Of a stretch of 64,000 bases of DNA, positions 56,538-64,000 are shown in pieces. Below the pieces are notes generated by a model. It saw nothing but the letters and a program-made list of their open reading frames with translations, did no database searches and was not told where the DNA came from. This stretch comes from Mycobacterium sp. DL99 (lineage in GTDB: Bacteria; Actinomycetota; Actinomycetes; Mycobacteriales; Mycobacteriaceae). The stretch lies in NCBI RefSeq assembly GCF_004762045.1, contig NZ_SJOM01000007.1, positions 6,444,583-6,508,582 on the forward strand, in the 5' to 3' direction. The translations under genes were made by a program, and so were the position numbers. Within the stretch, counting starts at the first letter, position 1. Each line of letters begins with the position of its first letter.

Positions 56538-57878
56538 CTATCCCAACCAGTCCAACACCGCCGCCGCGGTCCACGATTGCTGCATGCTGCCCAGCGGCTC
56601 CCCGGTGAACGGCTCGTAGTACTCGGCGAAAGTCCCGTCGCTGGCCTGACGCAACCCTTCCCGGCGCAGCGTCGAGGCCCGCTCGGCCCAACCGCGCCGG
56701 GCGAAGCACCACGAGAACAACCAGGTCATCACCGGCCACACCGGGCCGCGCCAGTACTCACGCGACCGGAAGTCCCGCGACACCGGCGAGGTCGACGGGA
56801 TCAGCCCATACCGCAGGTCCGGATGCCCGCAGAAACGCGGACCTTCCAGTAGCCGCAGCAGGGCGCGTTCACGATCGTGCGGCAATCCGCCACACAGCAG
56901 CGGAGCGAACTGTGCGACCGTCTCGGTGGCCACCCACTTCTTCGCGCGCACGTCGTAATCCCTTGCCGCACCGCTGCGTTCATCGGCGGTCTCGACCACA
57001 CCGACCCGGAACCGTTCGGCCCAGGAGTAGAGGTCACGGACATCGGCATTGGGGCGTTTGTAATCCTCCCCGATCTCGGCGAGAACCTGGCAGGCCACCG
57101 AGAAGATCGCCGAGACGAACACGTCCTCGACCGCGAAGCTCATCACCTTCGGAAGCAGATCATCGTCGTAGCGAACGGATTTCATCTCCTCGAGCAGCCA
57201 CAGATACCGGTCGTACTCGAGGTCGCTGGGCCGCTGCGTGGCGTCGGTGATGATCGCGTTGTCCTCGCGCTGATACTCCGGCACATTGCCGGGAATCACG
57301 TTGGCGTAGGCGCTGTCCCATCGCGGTGAGTTGTCCATGCCGGACTCCCACCCGTGATACAGCGTGATGCGGCCGCGGCCGTCCTGATCGCGCGTCTCCG
57401 CCAGCCAGCGGTGCCAGCGCACCAGGTCCGCCCACCGCCGGTCCAGGAAGGACGCAGCCACCGCCCGGGTGGACCGGCCGCGACTGCGGGCGTGGTCGAG
57501 AATGCGCTGCACCGCGATCGCATGCACGGGCGGTTGCGTGATGCCGGAGGTATGCCGGTTCCGCGGGGCGTTGGCGGCCAGGGCCGACGTGGCCCATCGG
57601 GCCGGGCCGGGAAAGTAGCCGTCGACGCCATTGGCGAACACGATGTGCGGGATCATCCCGTTGCGCCACTGTGCCGAGAGCAGGGTGTCGAGCTCCACCA
57701 CCGCGCGCTCGACGCTCAGCGGGGCCAGCCCGATCGAGACGAACGCCGCGTCCCAGCTCCACATGTGCGGATACAGCAACGGCGCGGCAGTGGTCATCAC
57801 ACCCAGGTCGTTGCCGCGCAACAGGTAGGCGGCCCGCGCGGCGAGCTGGGTGGGAGCGAAGCTGGGATCCGGTGGCAT
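56538..57878 (-). CDS. ggh: Glucosylglycerate hydrolase, GH63 family
   Basis: The product is 446 residues from the ATG at 57878, the length I recall for the M. hassiacum enzyme MhGgH. A longer frame reaches 57968. The N-terminus MPPDPSFAPTQLAARAAYLLRGNDLG and MWSWDAAFVSIGLA are typical. The two catalytic acids I recall for MhGgH fall at the right numbers: Asp182 in GWESGMDNSP (general acid) and Glu419 in FAEYYEPFTG (general base). It is an (alpha/alpha)6-barrel enzyme that splits glucosylglycerate, a compatible solute of nitrogen-starved mycobacteria, and also mannosylglycerate. It is found in fast growers and not in this place in M. tuberculosis. Confidence 0.9.
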   Translation of the reverse strand: MPPDPSFAPTQLAARAAYLLRGNDLGVMTTAAPLLYPHMWSWDAAFVSIGLAPLSVERAVVELDTLLSAQWRNGMIPHIVFANGVDGYFPGPARWATSALAANAPRNRHTSGITQPPVHAIAVQRILDHARSRGRSTRAVAASFLDRRWADLVRWHRWLAETRDQDGRGRITLYHGWESGMDNSPRWDSAYANVIPGNVPEYQREDNAIITDATQRPSDLEYDRYLWLLEEMKSVRYDDDLLPKVMSFAVEDVFVSAIFSVACQVLAEIGEDYKRPNADVRDLYSWAERFRVGVVETADERSGAARDYDVRAKKWVATETVAQFAPLLCGGLPHDRERALLRLLEGPRFCGHPDLRYGLIPSTSPVSRDFRSREYWRGPVWPVMTWLFSWCFARRGWAERASTLRREGLRQASDGTFAEYYEPFTGEPLGSMQQSWTAAAVLDWLG

Positions 57879-57942
57879 CCCTACCATGATGCGACGCCGC
57901 GGCCCGCTCCGCAGGTCGGCCCCGTGCCAAACGGCGTCACAG

Positions 57943-57948
57943 TAACGT
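57943..57948 (+). promoter_or_regulatory. -10 element, leaderless promoter of the SDR gene
   Basis: TAACGT ends seven bases before the GTG at 57956. Confidence 0.5.
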
Positions 57949-57955
57949 TGCAGTC

Positions 57956-58630
57956 GTGCCGTCTGCATTGATCACCGGAGCCGCTGGCGGCATCGGTTCG
58001 GCCATCGCCGCCGCCCTTGCTCCCACCCACACGCTGTTTCTGGCCGGGCGCCCGTCGGCCCGCCTCGACGCGGTCGCCGAACGCCTCGGCGCGCCGACCT
58101 GGCCGCTGGACCTGACCGACGCCGATTCAATCGAATCCGCCACCGAGGTGCTCGCCGAACTCGATGTGCTCGTGCACAACGCCGGCGTGCTATACCCGGG
58201 CCGGGTCTCGGAGTCCATCGCCGAACAGTGGCGGGCATCCTTCGAGGTCAATGTCACCGGCGCGGTAGCGCTCACGCTGGCCCTGCTGCCCGCGCTGCGG
58301 GCCGCCCGCGGACACGTGGTCTTCATCAATTCCGGTGCCGGACAGAAGGTTTCGCCGGGGATGGCGTCCTATTCGGCGAGCAAGTTCGCACTGCGCGCAT
58401 TCGCAGACTCACTGCGCGCCGACGAACCGTCACTGCGGGTCACCTCGATCTTCCCCGGGCGCACCGACACCGAGATGCAACGCGACCTGGTGGCCTATGA
58501 GACCGACGGCGCTGGCGATTACGACCCGGCGAAGTTCCTCAAGCCCGAGACGGTCGCCGGGCTGGTGGCGACGGCTGTCACCACCCCGCCCGACGGTCAC
58601 GTACACGAAATCGTGGTCCGCCCCGGGTGA
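57956..58630 (+). CDS. Short-chain dehydrogenase/reductase
   Basis: The product is 224 residues with a leaderless GTG. It has the cofactor motif TGAAGGIGSAIA (8-19), LVHNAGV, the catalytic Ser in FINSGAGQK, and Tyr-x3-Lys in YSASKFAL. An Arg after beta-2 (LAGRPSAR) suggests NADP(H). The substrate is unknown; many short mycobacterial SDRs of this type are clustered with envelope genes. Divergent from the glucosylglycerate hydrolase gene, 77 bases between starts; convergent with leuS through a long hairpin. Confidence 0.9.
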   Translation: MPSALITGAAGGIGSAIAAALAPTHTLFLAGRPSARLDAVAERLGAPTWPLDLTDADSIESATEVLAELDVLVHNAGVLYPGRVSESIAEQWRASFEVNVTGAVALTLALLPALRAARGHVVFINSGAGQKVSPGMASYSASKFALRAFADSLRADEPSLRVTSIFPGRTDTEMQRDLVAYETDGAGDYDPAKFLKPETVAGLVATAVTTPPDGHVHEIVVRPG

Positions 58631-58677
58631 TTTGTGGAGTTCTGGCCGTGCTGATTACGGCCGAAACTCCACAAATC
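58629..58677. terminator. Long hairpin between the convergent SDR and leuS genes
   Basis: Positions 58629-58649 and 58657-58677 pair over 21 bases with two mismatches and a 7-base loop. It begins in the SDR stop and ends 2 bases before the leuS stop, so it should end both transcripts. Confidence 0.7.
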
Positions 58678-58678
58678 G

Positions 58679-61543
58679 CTAGACGACGAGGTTGACCAGC
58701 CGGCCGGGCACCACGATCACCTTCTTGGGTGTGGCGCCGTCCAGGAAGGCCTGCACCTTCTCGTCGGCCAGCGCTGCGGCCTCCAGCGCCGCCTTGTCCG
58801 CGTCGGCGGCCACCGTGATCTTGCCGCGCACCTTGCCGTTGACCTGTACTGGGAACTCGACGGTGTCGTCCACCAGATACTGCGGATCGGCCACCGGGAA
58901 CGGTCCGTGCGCCAGTGAGGTGTCGTGGCCCAACCGCTTCCACAACTCCTCGGCCAGGTGCGGTGCCAGCGGGGCGACCATGAGCACCAGCGGTTCGATC
59001 GCGGCGCGAGCCGCCACCCCCTCCTTTGTCAGGTGGTTGGTGTACTCGATCAGCTTGGCGGCCGCGGTGTTGTTGCGAAGCGCCGCATAGTCTTCGGTCA
59101 CCCCGGCAATCGTGCGATGCAGGATCTTCAAGGTGTCGGTGTCGAGTGCCTCGTGGGCGCCGACGCGCTCCGTGCCGGATTCCTCGTCGACCACCACTCG
59201 CCACACCCGCTGCAGGAATCGGTACGCACCGACGACGTCCTTGGTCGCCCACGGCCGCGACGCCTCCAGCGGACCCATCGACATCTCGTAGACCCGCAGG
59301 GTGTCCGCGCCGTACTCGTCGCAGATCTCGTCGGGTGAGACCGAGTTCTTCAAGCTCTTGCCGATCTTGCCGAACTCCTGGTTGACCTCGATCTCACCAT
59401 TGGGCCCCGGCCAGAAGAACCTTCCTTCGCGCTCAACGACTTCGGCCGCGGGCACATAGCTGCCGCGGGCGTCGGTGTAGGCGAAGGCCTGGATGTAGCC
59501 CTGGTTGACCAGACGGCGGTACGGCTCGCTCGAGCTGACAAAGCCGAGGTCGAACAGCACCTTGTGCCAGAACCGCGAGTACAGCAGGTGCAGCACCGCG
59601 TGCTCGACGCCACCGACGTACAGGTCGACACCGCCCGGATCGTTCGGCCCGTGCTCGGCCGGGCGCGGGCCCATCCAGTAGGCCTCGTTCTCCTTGGCGC
59701 ACAGCTCTTCTGAGTTGTGCGGGTCGGTGTAGCGCAGCTCGTACCAGGAGCTGCCCGCCCACTGCGGCATCACGTTGGTGTCGCGGGTGTAGCTCTGCAG
59801 CCCGTCACCGAGATCCAGCTCGACATGCACCCACTCGGTGGCCTTGCCCAGCGGCGGCGACGGTTCGCTGTCGGCGTCGTCGGGGTCGAACGACACCGGC
59901 GAATAGTCGGGGATATCCGGAAGTTCCACCGGCAGAGCCGATTCCGGCAGCGCGTGGGCGCGGCCGTCGGCGTCGTAGACGATCGGGAATGGCTCGCCCC
60001 AGTACCGCTGCCGGGCGAACAGCCAGTCCCGCAGCTTGTACTCGATCCGGGCCCGGCCGCGGCCGTCGGCCTCGAGGTGTCCGATGACGACGTCCTTGGC
60101 CTCGGCCACCGACAACCCGTTCAGGTAGTCGGAGTTGACGATGGTGCCGTCACCGTTGTAGGCCGCCTCGGTGATGTCACCGCCGGCGACCACCTCGATG
60201 ATGGGCAGGCCGAACTCCGTAGCGAAGTCCCAGTCCCGCTGGTCGCCACCGGGCACCGCCATGATCGCGCCGGTTCCGTAACCGGCCAGCACGTAATCGG
60301 CGATGAACACCGGAACCTGCTGCCCGTTGACGGGGTTGGTGGCGTAGGCACCGAGGAACACACCGGTTTTGGTCTTGTTCTCCTGGCGCTCCAGATCGGA
60401 CTTGGCCGCGATCCCGGCCCGGTAGGCCGCGACGGCCTCGGCCGGCGTCGCCGCACCGAATGTCCACCGCGAATCGGTGCCCTCGGGCCAGGCATCGGCG
60501 ACCAGTGCATCCACCAGATCGTGCTCCGGAGCCAGCACCAGGTAGGTGGCACCGAACAGCGTGTCCGGGCGGGTGGTGAACACCTCGACATCGCCGGCCG
60601 CGGTGCCGAATTCCACCGAGGCACCCGTGGACCGACCGATCCAGTTGCGCTGCATGGCCTTGACCTTGTCGGGCCAGTCCAGCAAATCCAGGTCGTCGAG
60701 CAGCCGGTCCGAGTAGGCGGTGATGCGCATCATCCACTGCCGCAGGCGCTTCCGGAACACCGGGAAGTTGCCGCGGTCACTGCGGCCGTCGGCGGTGACT
60801 TCCTCATTGGCCAGCACGGTGCCCAGGCCCGGGCACCAGTTCACCATCGAGTCGGCGCGGTACACCAGGCGGTAGCCGTCCACCACATCGGCGCGCTCGG
60901 CTGCCGACAGCTCGGCCCACGTCCTGCCGTCATCGAGAGTGCGTGCCCCGGAGTCGAATTCGGCCACCAGCTCGCTGATGGGCCGGGCCTTGCGAGCCGC
61001 GGTGTCGAACCAGCCGTTGTAGATCTGCAGAAAGATCCACTGTGTCCACTTGTAGAAGTCGACATCAGTGGTGGCGAAGCTACGCCGCGCGTCGTGGCCC
61101 AGCCCGAGCCGGCCCAACTGCCGGCGGAAGTTGACGATGTTGGCCTCGGTACGGGTGCGCGGGTGCGTCCCGGTCTGCACGGCGTACTGCTCGGCCGGCA
61201 GGCCGAACGCATCGAAGCCCAGCGCGTGCAGCACGTTGCGTCCGGCCATCCGGTAGTACCGGGCGTAGACGTCGGTGGCGATGTAGCCCAGCGGGTGCCC
61301 GACGTGCAGGCCGTCACCGGACGGGTACGGGAACATGTCCTGGACGAACATCTTGTCGGCGGGCACCGCCGAGCCGTCCTGCGGTGCCAGCGAGCCCACC
61401 GGATTGGCCACGTTGAACGTACCGAGGTCCGACCAGGTCTCCTGCCAGGTGCGCTCGATCTGACCTGCCAGTTCCGCGGTGTAACGGTGCTGCGGGGTGT
61501 CCTCTGAATGCCCTGGCTGGGACGTGTTGGCGGGTTCGATCAC
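58679..61543 (-). CDS. leuS: Leucyl-tRNA synthetase
   Basis: The product is 954 residues with a leaderless GTG. Class-I signatures are HVGH in PSGDGLHVGHPLG (about 72-84) and KIGKSLKNS, the KMSKS equivalent. The CP1 editing domain lies between them, with the threonine-rich TTRPDTLFGATYL loop that proofreads mischarged tRNA. The C-terminal anticodon-binding and LeuS-specific domains end the protein (VQAFLDGATPKKVIVVPGRLVNLVV). It charges tRNA-Leu. It is the Rv0041 homologue in its conserved position beside mtc28. Confidence 0.97.
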   Translation of the reverse strand: MIEPANTSQPGHSEDTPQHRYTAELAGQIERTWQETWSDLGTFNVANPVGSLAPQDGSAVPADKMFVQDMFPYPSGDGLHVGHPLGYIATDVYARYYRMAGRNVLHALGFDAFGLPAEQYAVQTGTHPRTRTEANIVNFRRQLGRLGLGHDARRSFATTDVDFYKWTQWIFLQIYNGWFDTAARKARPISELVAEFDSGARTLDDGRTWAELSAAERADVVDGYRLVYRADSMVNWCPGLGTVLANEEVTADGRSDRGNFPVFRKRLRQWMMRITAYSDRLLDDLDLLDWPDKVKAMQRNWIGRSTGASVEFGTAAGDVEVFTTRPDTLFGATYLVLAPEHDLVDALVADAWPEGTDSRWTFGAATPAEAVAAYRAGIAAKSDLERQENKTKTGVFLGAYATNPVNGQQVPVFIADYVLAGYGTGAIMAVPGGDQRDWDFATEFGLPIIEVVAGGDITEAAYNGDGTIVNSDYLNGLSVAEAKDVVIGHLEADGRGRARIEYKLRDWLFARQRYWGEPFPIVYDADGRAHALPESALPVELPDIPDYSPVSFDPDDADSEPSPPLGKATEWVHVELDLGDGLQSYTRDTNVMPQWAGSSWYELRYTDPHNSEELCAKENEAYWMGPRPAEHGPNDPGGVDLYVGGVEHAVLHLLYSRFWHKVLFDLGFVSSSEPYRRLVNQGYIQAFAYTDARGSYVPAAEVVEREGRFFWPGPNGEIEVNQEFGKIGKSLKNSVSPDEICDEYGADTLRVYEMSMGPLEASRPWATKDVVGAYRFLQRVWRVVVDEESGTERVGAHEALDTDTLKILHRTIAGVTEDYAALRNNTAAAKLIEYTNHLTKEGVAARAAIEPLVLMVAPLAPHLAEELWKRLGHDTSLAHGPFPVADPQYLVDDTVEFPVQVNGKVRGKITVAADADKAALEAAALADEKVQAFLDGATPKKVIVVPGRLVNLVV

Positions 61544-61550
61544 GCCGTTC

Positions 61551-61556
61551 AGGGTA
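61551..61556 (-). promoter_or_regulatory. -10 element, leaderless promoter of leuS
   Basis: TACCCT on the minus strand ends seven bases before the GTG at 61543. Confidence 0.55.
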
Positions 61557-61754
61557 TAAGGCCACGGTTTGAGCAGCTCACCGCCCGTCTCACCCCTCCG
61601 TTGGCCACGGCTTGGTATCGGTTGCGTCGCAGCTCTGTCAGGGGTTGGTTCCAGGTCGATTGAGTTGCTGGTGGCAGGCGGTGCCCCGTGGATAGTCTCG
61701 CCCCCTAGAGACGAGGTTGCCTGGTGAGGGCACGGTTTGCGGAGGGAACGAGTG

Positions 61755-62690
61755 ATGATCGAGTTGGCCCGCCGATGGCGGGTGCTGGCAGCGGGAACGG
61801 CCGTCGGAGTGGCCGGGGTTGTCGGCCTCGCCGGTCAGACCGCCGCAGCCGAGCCCCTACTTCCGGCACCCAGCGTTCCCGGCCCGGTGACGGTGACCCA
61901 GACCGTCACGGTCGCCCCCGCCGCCGCTCCGGCTGCTCCCGCGCAGGCTGCTGCCGCTCCGGCCGCCCCAGCCGCCGCAGGCGTCCCGGGTGCGGCCGTC
62001 GCCCCGGGTGCCGCGGCAGTCCCCGCACCTGCGGTCGCGGCGCCGGCTCCGGTGGCCCAGACCATCACCCCGGCTTCGTCAGGCACCTTCGCCGAGTTCT
62101 TCAAGAGCAAGGGCGTGCAGATGCAGCCTCAGGTCAGCCACGATTTCAAGGCGCTGAGCATCGTGCTGCCGCTGCCTTCGGGCTGGACCAAAGTGCCGGA
62201 CCCGAACGTGCCCGACGCCTTCGCGGTGATCGCCGACCGCTCGAGCACCGACCTCTACACCCCCAACGCACAGGTCGTGGTCTACAAGCTCGTCGGCAAT
62301 TTCGATCCGGTCGAAGCCGCCAGCCACGGCTTCGTCGACACCCAGCAGCTGCAGAACTGGCGCCCCACCGACATGGCCATGGGCGACTTCAACGGCTTCC
62401 CGTCGGCTTTCATCGAAGGTAGCTATCTGTCGGGCAGCCAGATGCTCAACACCTCACGCAGGCACATCCTGGCCACCGCAGGCCCGGACCGTTACCTGGT
62501 GTCGTTGTCGGTGAACTCCTCGGCCGCCAACCAGGGTGTTTCCGCGGCTGCCGACGCCGCCGACGCGATCGTGTCCGGCTTCAAGGTCAGCGCCCCGGCC
62601 CCGGCCGCTGCGCCGCCGCCAGCTACTCCGGCTGCACCCGCACCGGCTCCGGCGCCGGGTTTGCCCCAGCTCCTGGGCCTGCAGGGCTGA
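61755..62690 (+). CDS. mtc28: Secreted Pro/Ala-rich Mtc28-like antigen
   Basis: The product is 311 residues from the ATG at 61755, with GGAGGGA 7-8 bases upstream. A Sec signal (RRWRVLAAGTAVGVAGVVGLAGQTAAA) precedes a Pro/Ala/Val low-complexity linker (45-115). The folded part (about 120-275) has the LpqN/LpqT-type pattern PLPSGWTKVPDPNVPDAFAVIADRSS...LYTPNAQVVVYKLVGNFDPVEAA. A second Pro/Ala tail ends the protein. Rv0040c (Mtc28, proline-rich 28 kDa antigen) is the homologue beside leuS. Its role is unknown; relatives bind envelope lipids. Confidence 0.88.
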   Translation: MIELARRWRVLAAGTAVGVAGVVGLAGQTAAAEPLLPAPSVPGPVTVTQTVTVAPAAAPAAPAQAAAAPAAPAAAGVPGAAVAPGAAAVPAPAVAAPAPVAQTITPASSGTFAEFFKSKGVQMQPQVSHDFKALSIVLPLPSGWTKVPDPNVPDAFAVIADRSSTDLYTPNAQVVVYKLVGNFDPVEAASHGFVDTQQLQNWRPTDMAMGDFNGFPSAFIEGSYLSGSQMLNTSRRHILATAGPDRYLVSLSVNSSAANQGVSAAADAADAIVSGFKVSAPAPAAAPPPATPAAPAPAPAPGLPQLLGLQG

Positions 62691-62735
62691 ATCACCGGGA
62701 CCAAACCCGACCTCGCTTTACCGACCGGCGCCTCG

Positions 62736-62741
62736 TATTGT
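62736..62741 (+). promoter_or_regulatory. -10 element, leaderless promoter of the small membrane protein gene
   Basis: TATTGT ends seven bases before the ATG at 62749, which selects that start over the longer open frame. Confidence 0.55.
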
Positions 62742-62748
62742 GTGGCGC

Positions 62749-63099
62749 ATGCTGATCGCCGCGCTGCTGTGCCTGAGCGCCGCCGTCATCGTCGGTGTGT
62801 TCGGGCTGTGGTTGTTGACCAGGCCTCGCACCGGTGATCCCGTGCGGTCAGTCTTGAGGGCTGTGGCCCCGACCCAACTGGCTGCCGCGGTGATGCTCGC
62901 CGCCGGTGGGGCCGCCGCCCTGGCCGCCGCACCCCACACCGGTCTGATGGTCGTCATGGTGTGCATCATCGGCGCCGTCGCCACAGTGGCCGCCGGCTGC
63001 TGGCAGAGTGCCAAGGCCGTCGCGGCAGCGGAGGCCGGTTCGGCTTCCGGTGCGGGATGCGCCGGCTCATGTGCCAGCTGCACGTTGTCTTGTAAGTGA
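62749..63099 (+). CDS. Membrane protein with a cysteine-rich tail (Rv0039c-like)
   Basis: The product is 116 residues. Three hydrophobic helices (about 1-24, 38-62, 65-88) end in a Lys/Ala helix and then a C-terminal tail with Cys104, Cys108, Cys111 and Cys115 (C-x3-C-x2-C-x3-C). That spacing could hold zinc, iron or a small cluster. The start is set by a leaderless -10. Position and size match Rv0039c, annotated as a conserved membrane protein. Function unknown. Convergent with the yqgE gene. Confidence 0.82.
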   Translation: MLIAALLCLSAAVIVGVFGLWLLTRPRTGDPVRSVLRAVAPTQLAAAVMLAAGGAAALAAAPHTGLMVVMVCIIGAVATVAAGCWQSAKAVAAAEAGSASGAGCAGSCASCTLSCK

Positions 63100-63111
63100 C
63101 GGAGTGCAGAT

Positions 63112-63128
63112 AGCCGCTAGTTGCGGCT
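63112..63128. terminator. Short hairpin between convergent genes
   Basis: AGCCGC (63112-63117) and GCGGCT (63123-63128), 5-base loop, over the yqgE stop and 12 bases past the other gene. Weak. Confidence 0.3.
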
Positions 63129-63722
63129 GACGTCGATCGGATGGGTGGCCAGTAGCGACATCGGCAACGGCTGACGGCGCAACACCCGGCCCCACAGGTC
63201 GATCCGCGGCTCGATCAGCACATCCGATGGCAGCGCCGAGAGCACGATCCAGTCGTCGCGTTCGATCTCGCCATCCAGTTGACCGATGGTCCAGCCGGAG
63301 TACCCGGCGAAAATTCGTACGCCCTCGATGACCGGGGCCAGCGTGTCCGGGTCCGCGTCAAGATCGACCATCACCACCCGGCCCTGCACGTGCCGCAGCC
63401 CTGGCACGCCGTCGGCCTGCATGCCGACCCGCAGCGTCGCCAGGCACAACGCCGAGTCCCGCTTGACCGGGCCGCCGATGAACATGGTCTTGGGTTTGGC
63501 GGTGAGCTTCGCCCACTGCGGCAGCACGTTGTAGACCGCTGTCTCGCTGGGCCGGTTCAACACCACACCGAGGGTTCCGCCGGCGTTGTGTTCGACGATG
63601 TAGATGACGCTGCGCCGGAAGGTCGGCTCCAGCAGATCGGTATTGGCCAGCAGCAGCGTGCCCGGTCGTACCCGGTGCGCCGCAGGCGCGATGAAATCCT
63701 CCGGGTCTTCTGACTGCGCCAC
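63117..63722 (-). CDS. YqgE/AlgH family protein (Rv0038-like)
   Basis: The product is 201 residues from the GTG at 63722, matching the start of Rv0038. Family blocks are PGTLLLANTDLLEPTFRRSVIYIVEHNAGGTLGVVLNRPSE, FIGGPVKRDSALCL, and GYSGWTIGQLDGEIERDDWIVL. The UPF0301 fold has no defined activity, though its AlgH relatives were first noted as regulators. It is a single domain without a signal peptide, near leuS as in M. tuberculosis. Divergent from the MFS gene. Confidence 0.92.
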   Translation of the reverse strand: MAQSEDPEDFIAPAAHRVRPGTLLLANTDLLEPTFRRSVIYIVEHNAGGTLGVVLNRPSETAVYNVLPQWAKLTAKPKTMFIGGPVKRDSALCLATLRVGMQADGVPGLRHVQGRVVMVDLDADPDTLAPVIEGVRIFAGYSGWTIGQLDGEIERDDWIVLSALPSDVLIEPRIDLWGRVLRRQPLPMSLLATHPIDVSRN

Positions 63723-63797
63723 GGTTACATCATGGCACCGCGATTGCCTCGAGGTGGCGAACAAGCCCGGGCGCGGTCGGATTTCGGCGCAGCTTTG

Positions 63798-63803
63798 TAC
63801 TGT
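63798..63803 (+). promoter_or_regulatory. -10 element, leaderless promoter of the MFS gene
   Basis: TACTGT ends seven bases before the GTG at 63811. Confidence 0.5.
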
Positions 63804-63810
63804 TGATCGG

Positions 63811-64000
63811 GTGGTTCATGCTCACGCGCTCCGTGCCCTCTGGCATTCGTTGCGCGGCATGACCGAATTCCGCCGGCTGTTGGAGTTGCGCGCGGTCAGC
63901 CAGTTCGCCGACGGCCTTTTCCAGGCCGGGTTGGCCGGCGCGATCCTGTTCAACCCGGAACGCGAGGCCGAGCCCTGGCAGATCGCCGCCTCGTTCGCGG
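63811..64000 (+). CDS. Major facilitator superfamily transporter, N-terminal part (Rv0037c-like)
   Basis: Reading from the GTG at 63811 the frame stays open to the right edge (63 codons). Residues 17-63 include MTEFRRLLELRAVSQFADGLFQAGLAGAILFNPEREAEPWQIAASF. This is the first helix and loop of a 12-helix exporter like Rv0037c, which follows Rv0038 in M. tuberculosis. The rest lies beyond the window, so the substrate and motif A cannot be examined. Confidence 0.75.
   Translation, partial: MVHAHALRALWHSLRGMTEFRRLLELRAVSQFADGLFQAGLAGAILFNPEREAEPWQIAASFA

Noticed and set aside
59717..61507. A 596-codon plus-strand frame opposite leuS
   Set aside because: Antisense shadow of leuS; composition is not protein-like and there is no start signal.
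1..64000. CRISPR array, rRNA or tRNA genes
   Set aside because: No regular spacer-repeat pattern and no cloverleaf or rRNA sequence noticed on reading either strand.

Overview
The window is about two-thirds G+C. Its gene content and order identify it as the chromosome of a mycobacterium, most likely a rapidly growing Mycolicibacterium, near the replication origin. The right half reproduces, in reverse orientation, the block that runs from Rv0037c to Rv0058 in Mycobacterium tuberculosis: dnaB, rplI, rpsR, ssb, rpsF, a GT87 membrane glycosyltransferase, ponA1, a DUF5318 protein, a DUF1707 protein, a PadR regulator, ino1, an esterase like Rv0045c, an F420-type oxidoreductase, a GntR regulator, a MarR regulator, leuS, mtc28, a small membrane protein, YqgE and an MFS transporter. 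I compared gene families from memory and ran no search.

Layout. 1-5.0 kb: a lipoprotein start, a secreted lipase-like protein, an NTF2-like protein divergent from a PadR regulator, a serpin-like protein, a broken alpha/beta hydrolase and a fused MaoC dehydratase. 6-12 kb: an mmpS-mmpL export pair, a DinB/maleylpyruvate-isomerase-type protein, a SCO6745-type protein and a Tat-exported DUF1906 protein. 11.9-17.4 kb: an SRPBCC/acyl-CoA synthetase fusion, then a compact redox operon (secreted catalase-like haem peroxidase, cytochrome b561, secreted PF03640 protein, SigL-like ECF sigma factor, anti-sigma factor). 17.4-24.7 kb: an ABC-F ATPase, a two-gene atypical type II topoisomerase (TopoN/TopoM type), a 46-residue membrane peptide and a second DUF1906 protein. 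24.7-33.6 kb: envelope lipoproteins (NHL propeller, LppW), a coiled-coil envelope protein, a methyltransferase, a membrane-anchored S33 hydrolase, and an accessory patch of DinB-like genes surrounded by TGTCTC-type repeats.

33.6-64 kb is the conserved core with inserted extras: three tandem four-helix membrane proteins beside rpsF, a very large DUF4132 protein and a lipoprotein beside the esterase, a fused substrate-binding/permease amino-acid ABC transporter, and a glucosylglycerate hydrolase with an SDR enzyme. DUF5318, ponA1 and GT87 overlap one another and form one envelope-synthesis operon. rpsF, ssb, rpsR and rplI form another, which ends in a good intrinsic terminator.

Two regulatory patterns stand out. 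Fifteen genes have a TANNNT -10 element 6-8 bases before the start codon, the signature of mycobacterial leaderless transcription, and this settles several start sites. Second, two TGAACC-N16-CGT boxes, and a weaker third, lie in the peroxidase/b561/ECF operon and match the promoter form I recall for SigL. They suggest a self-controlled envelope redox-stress module, the best candidate here for a little-described system.
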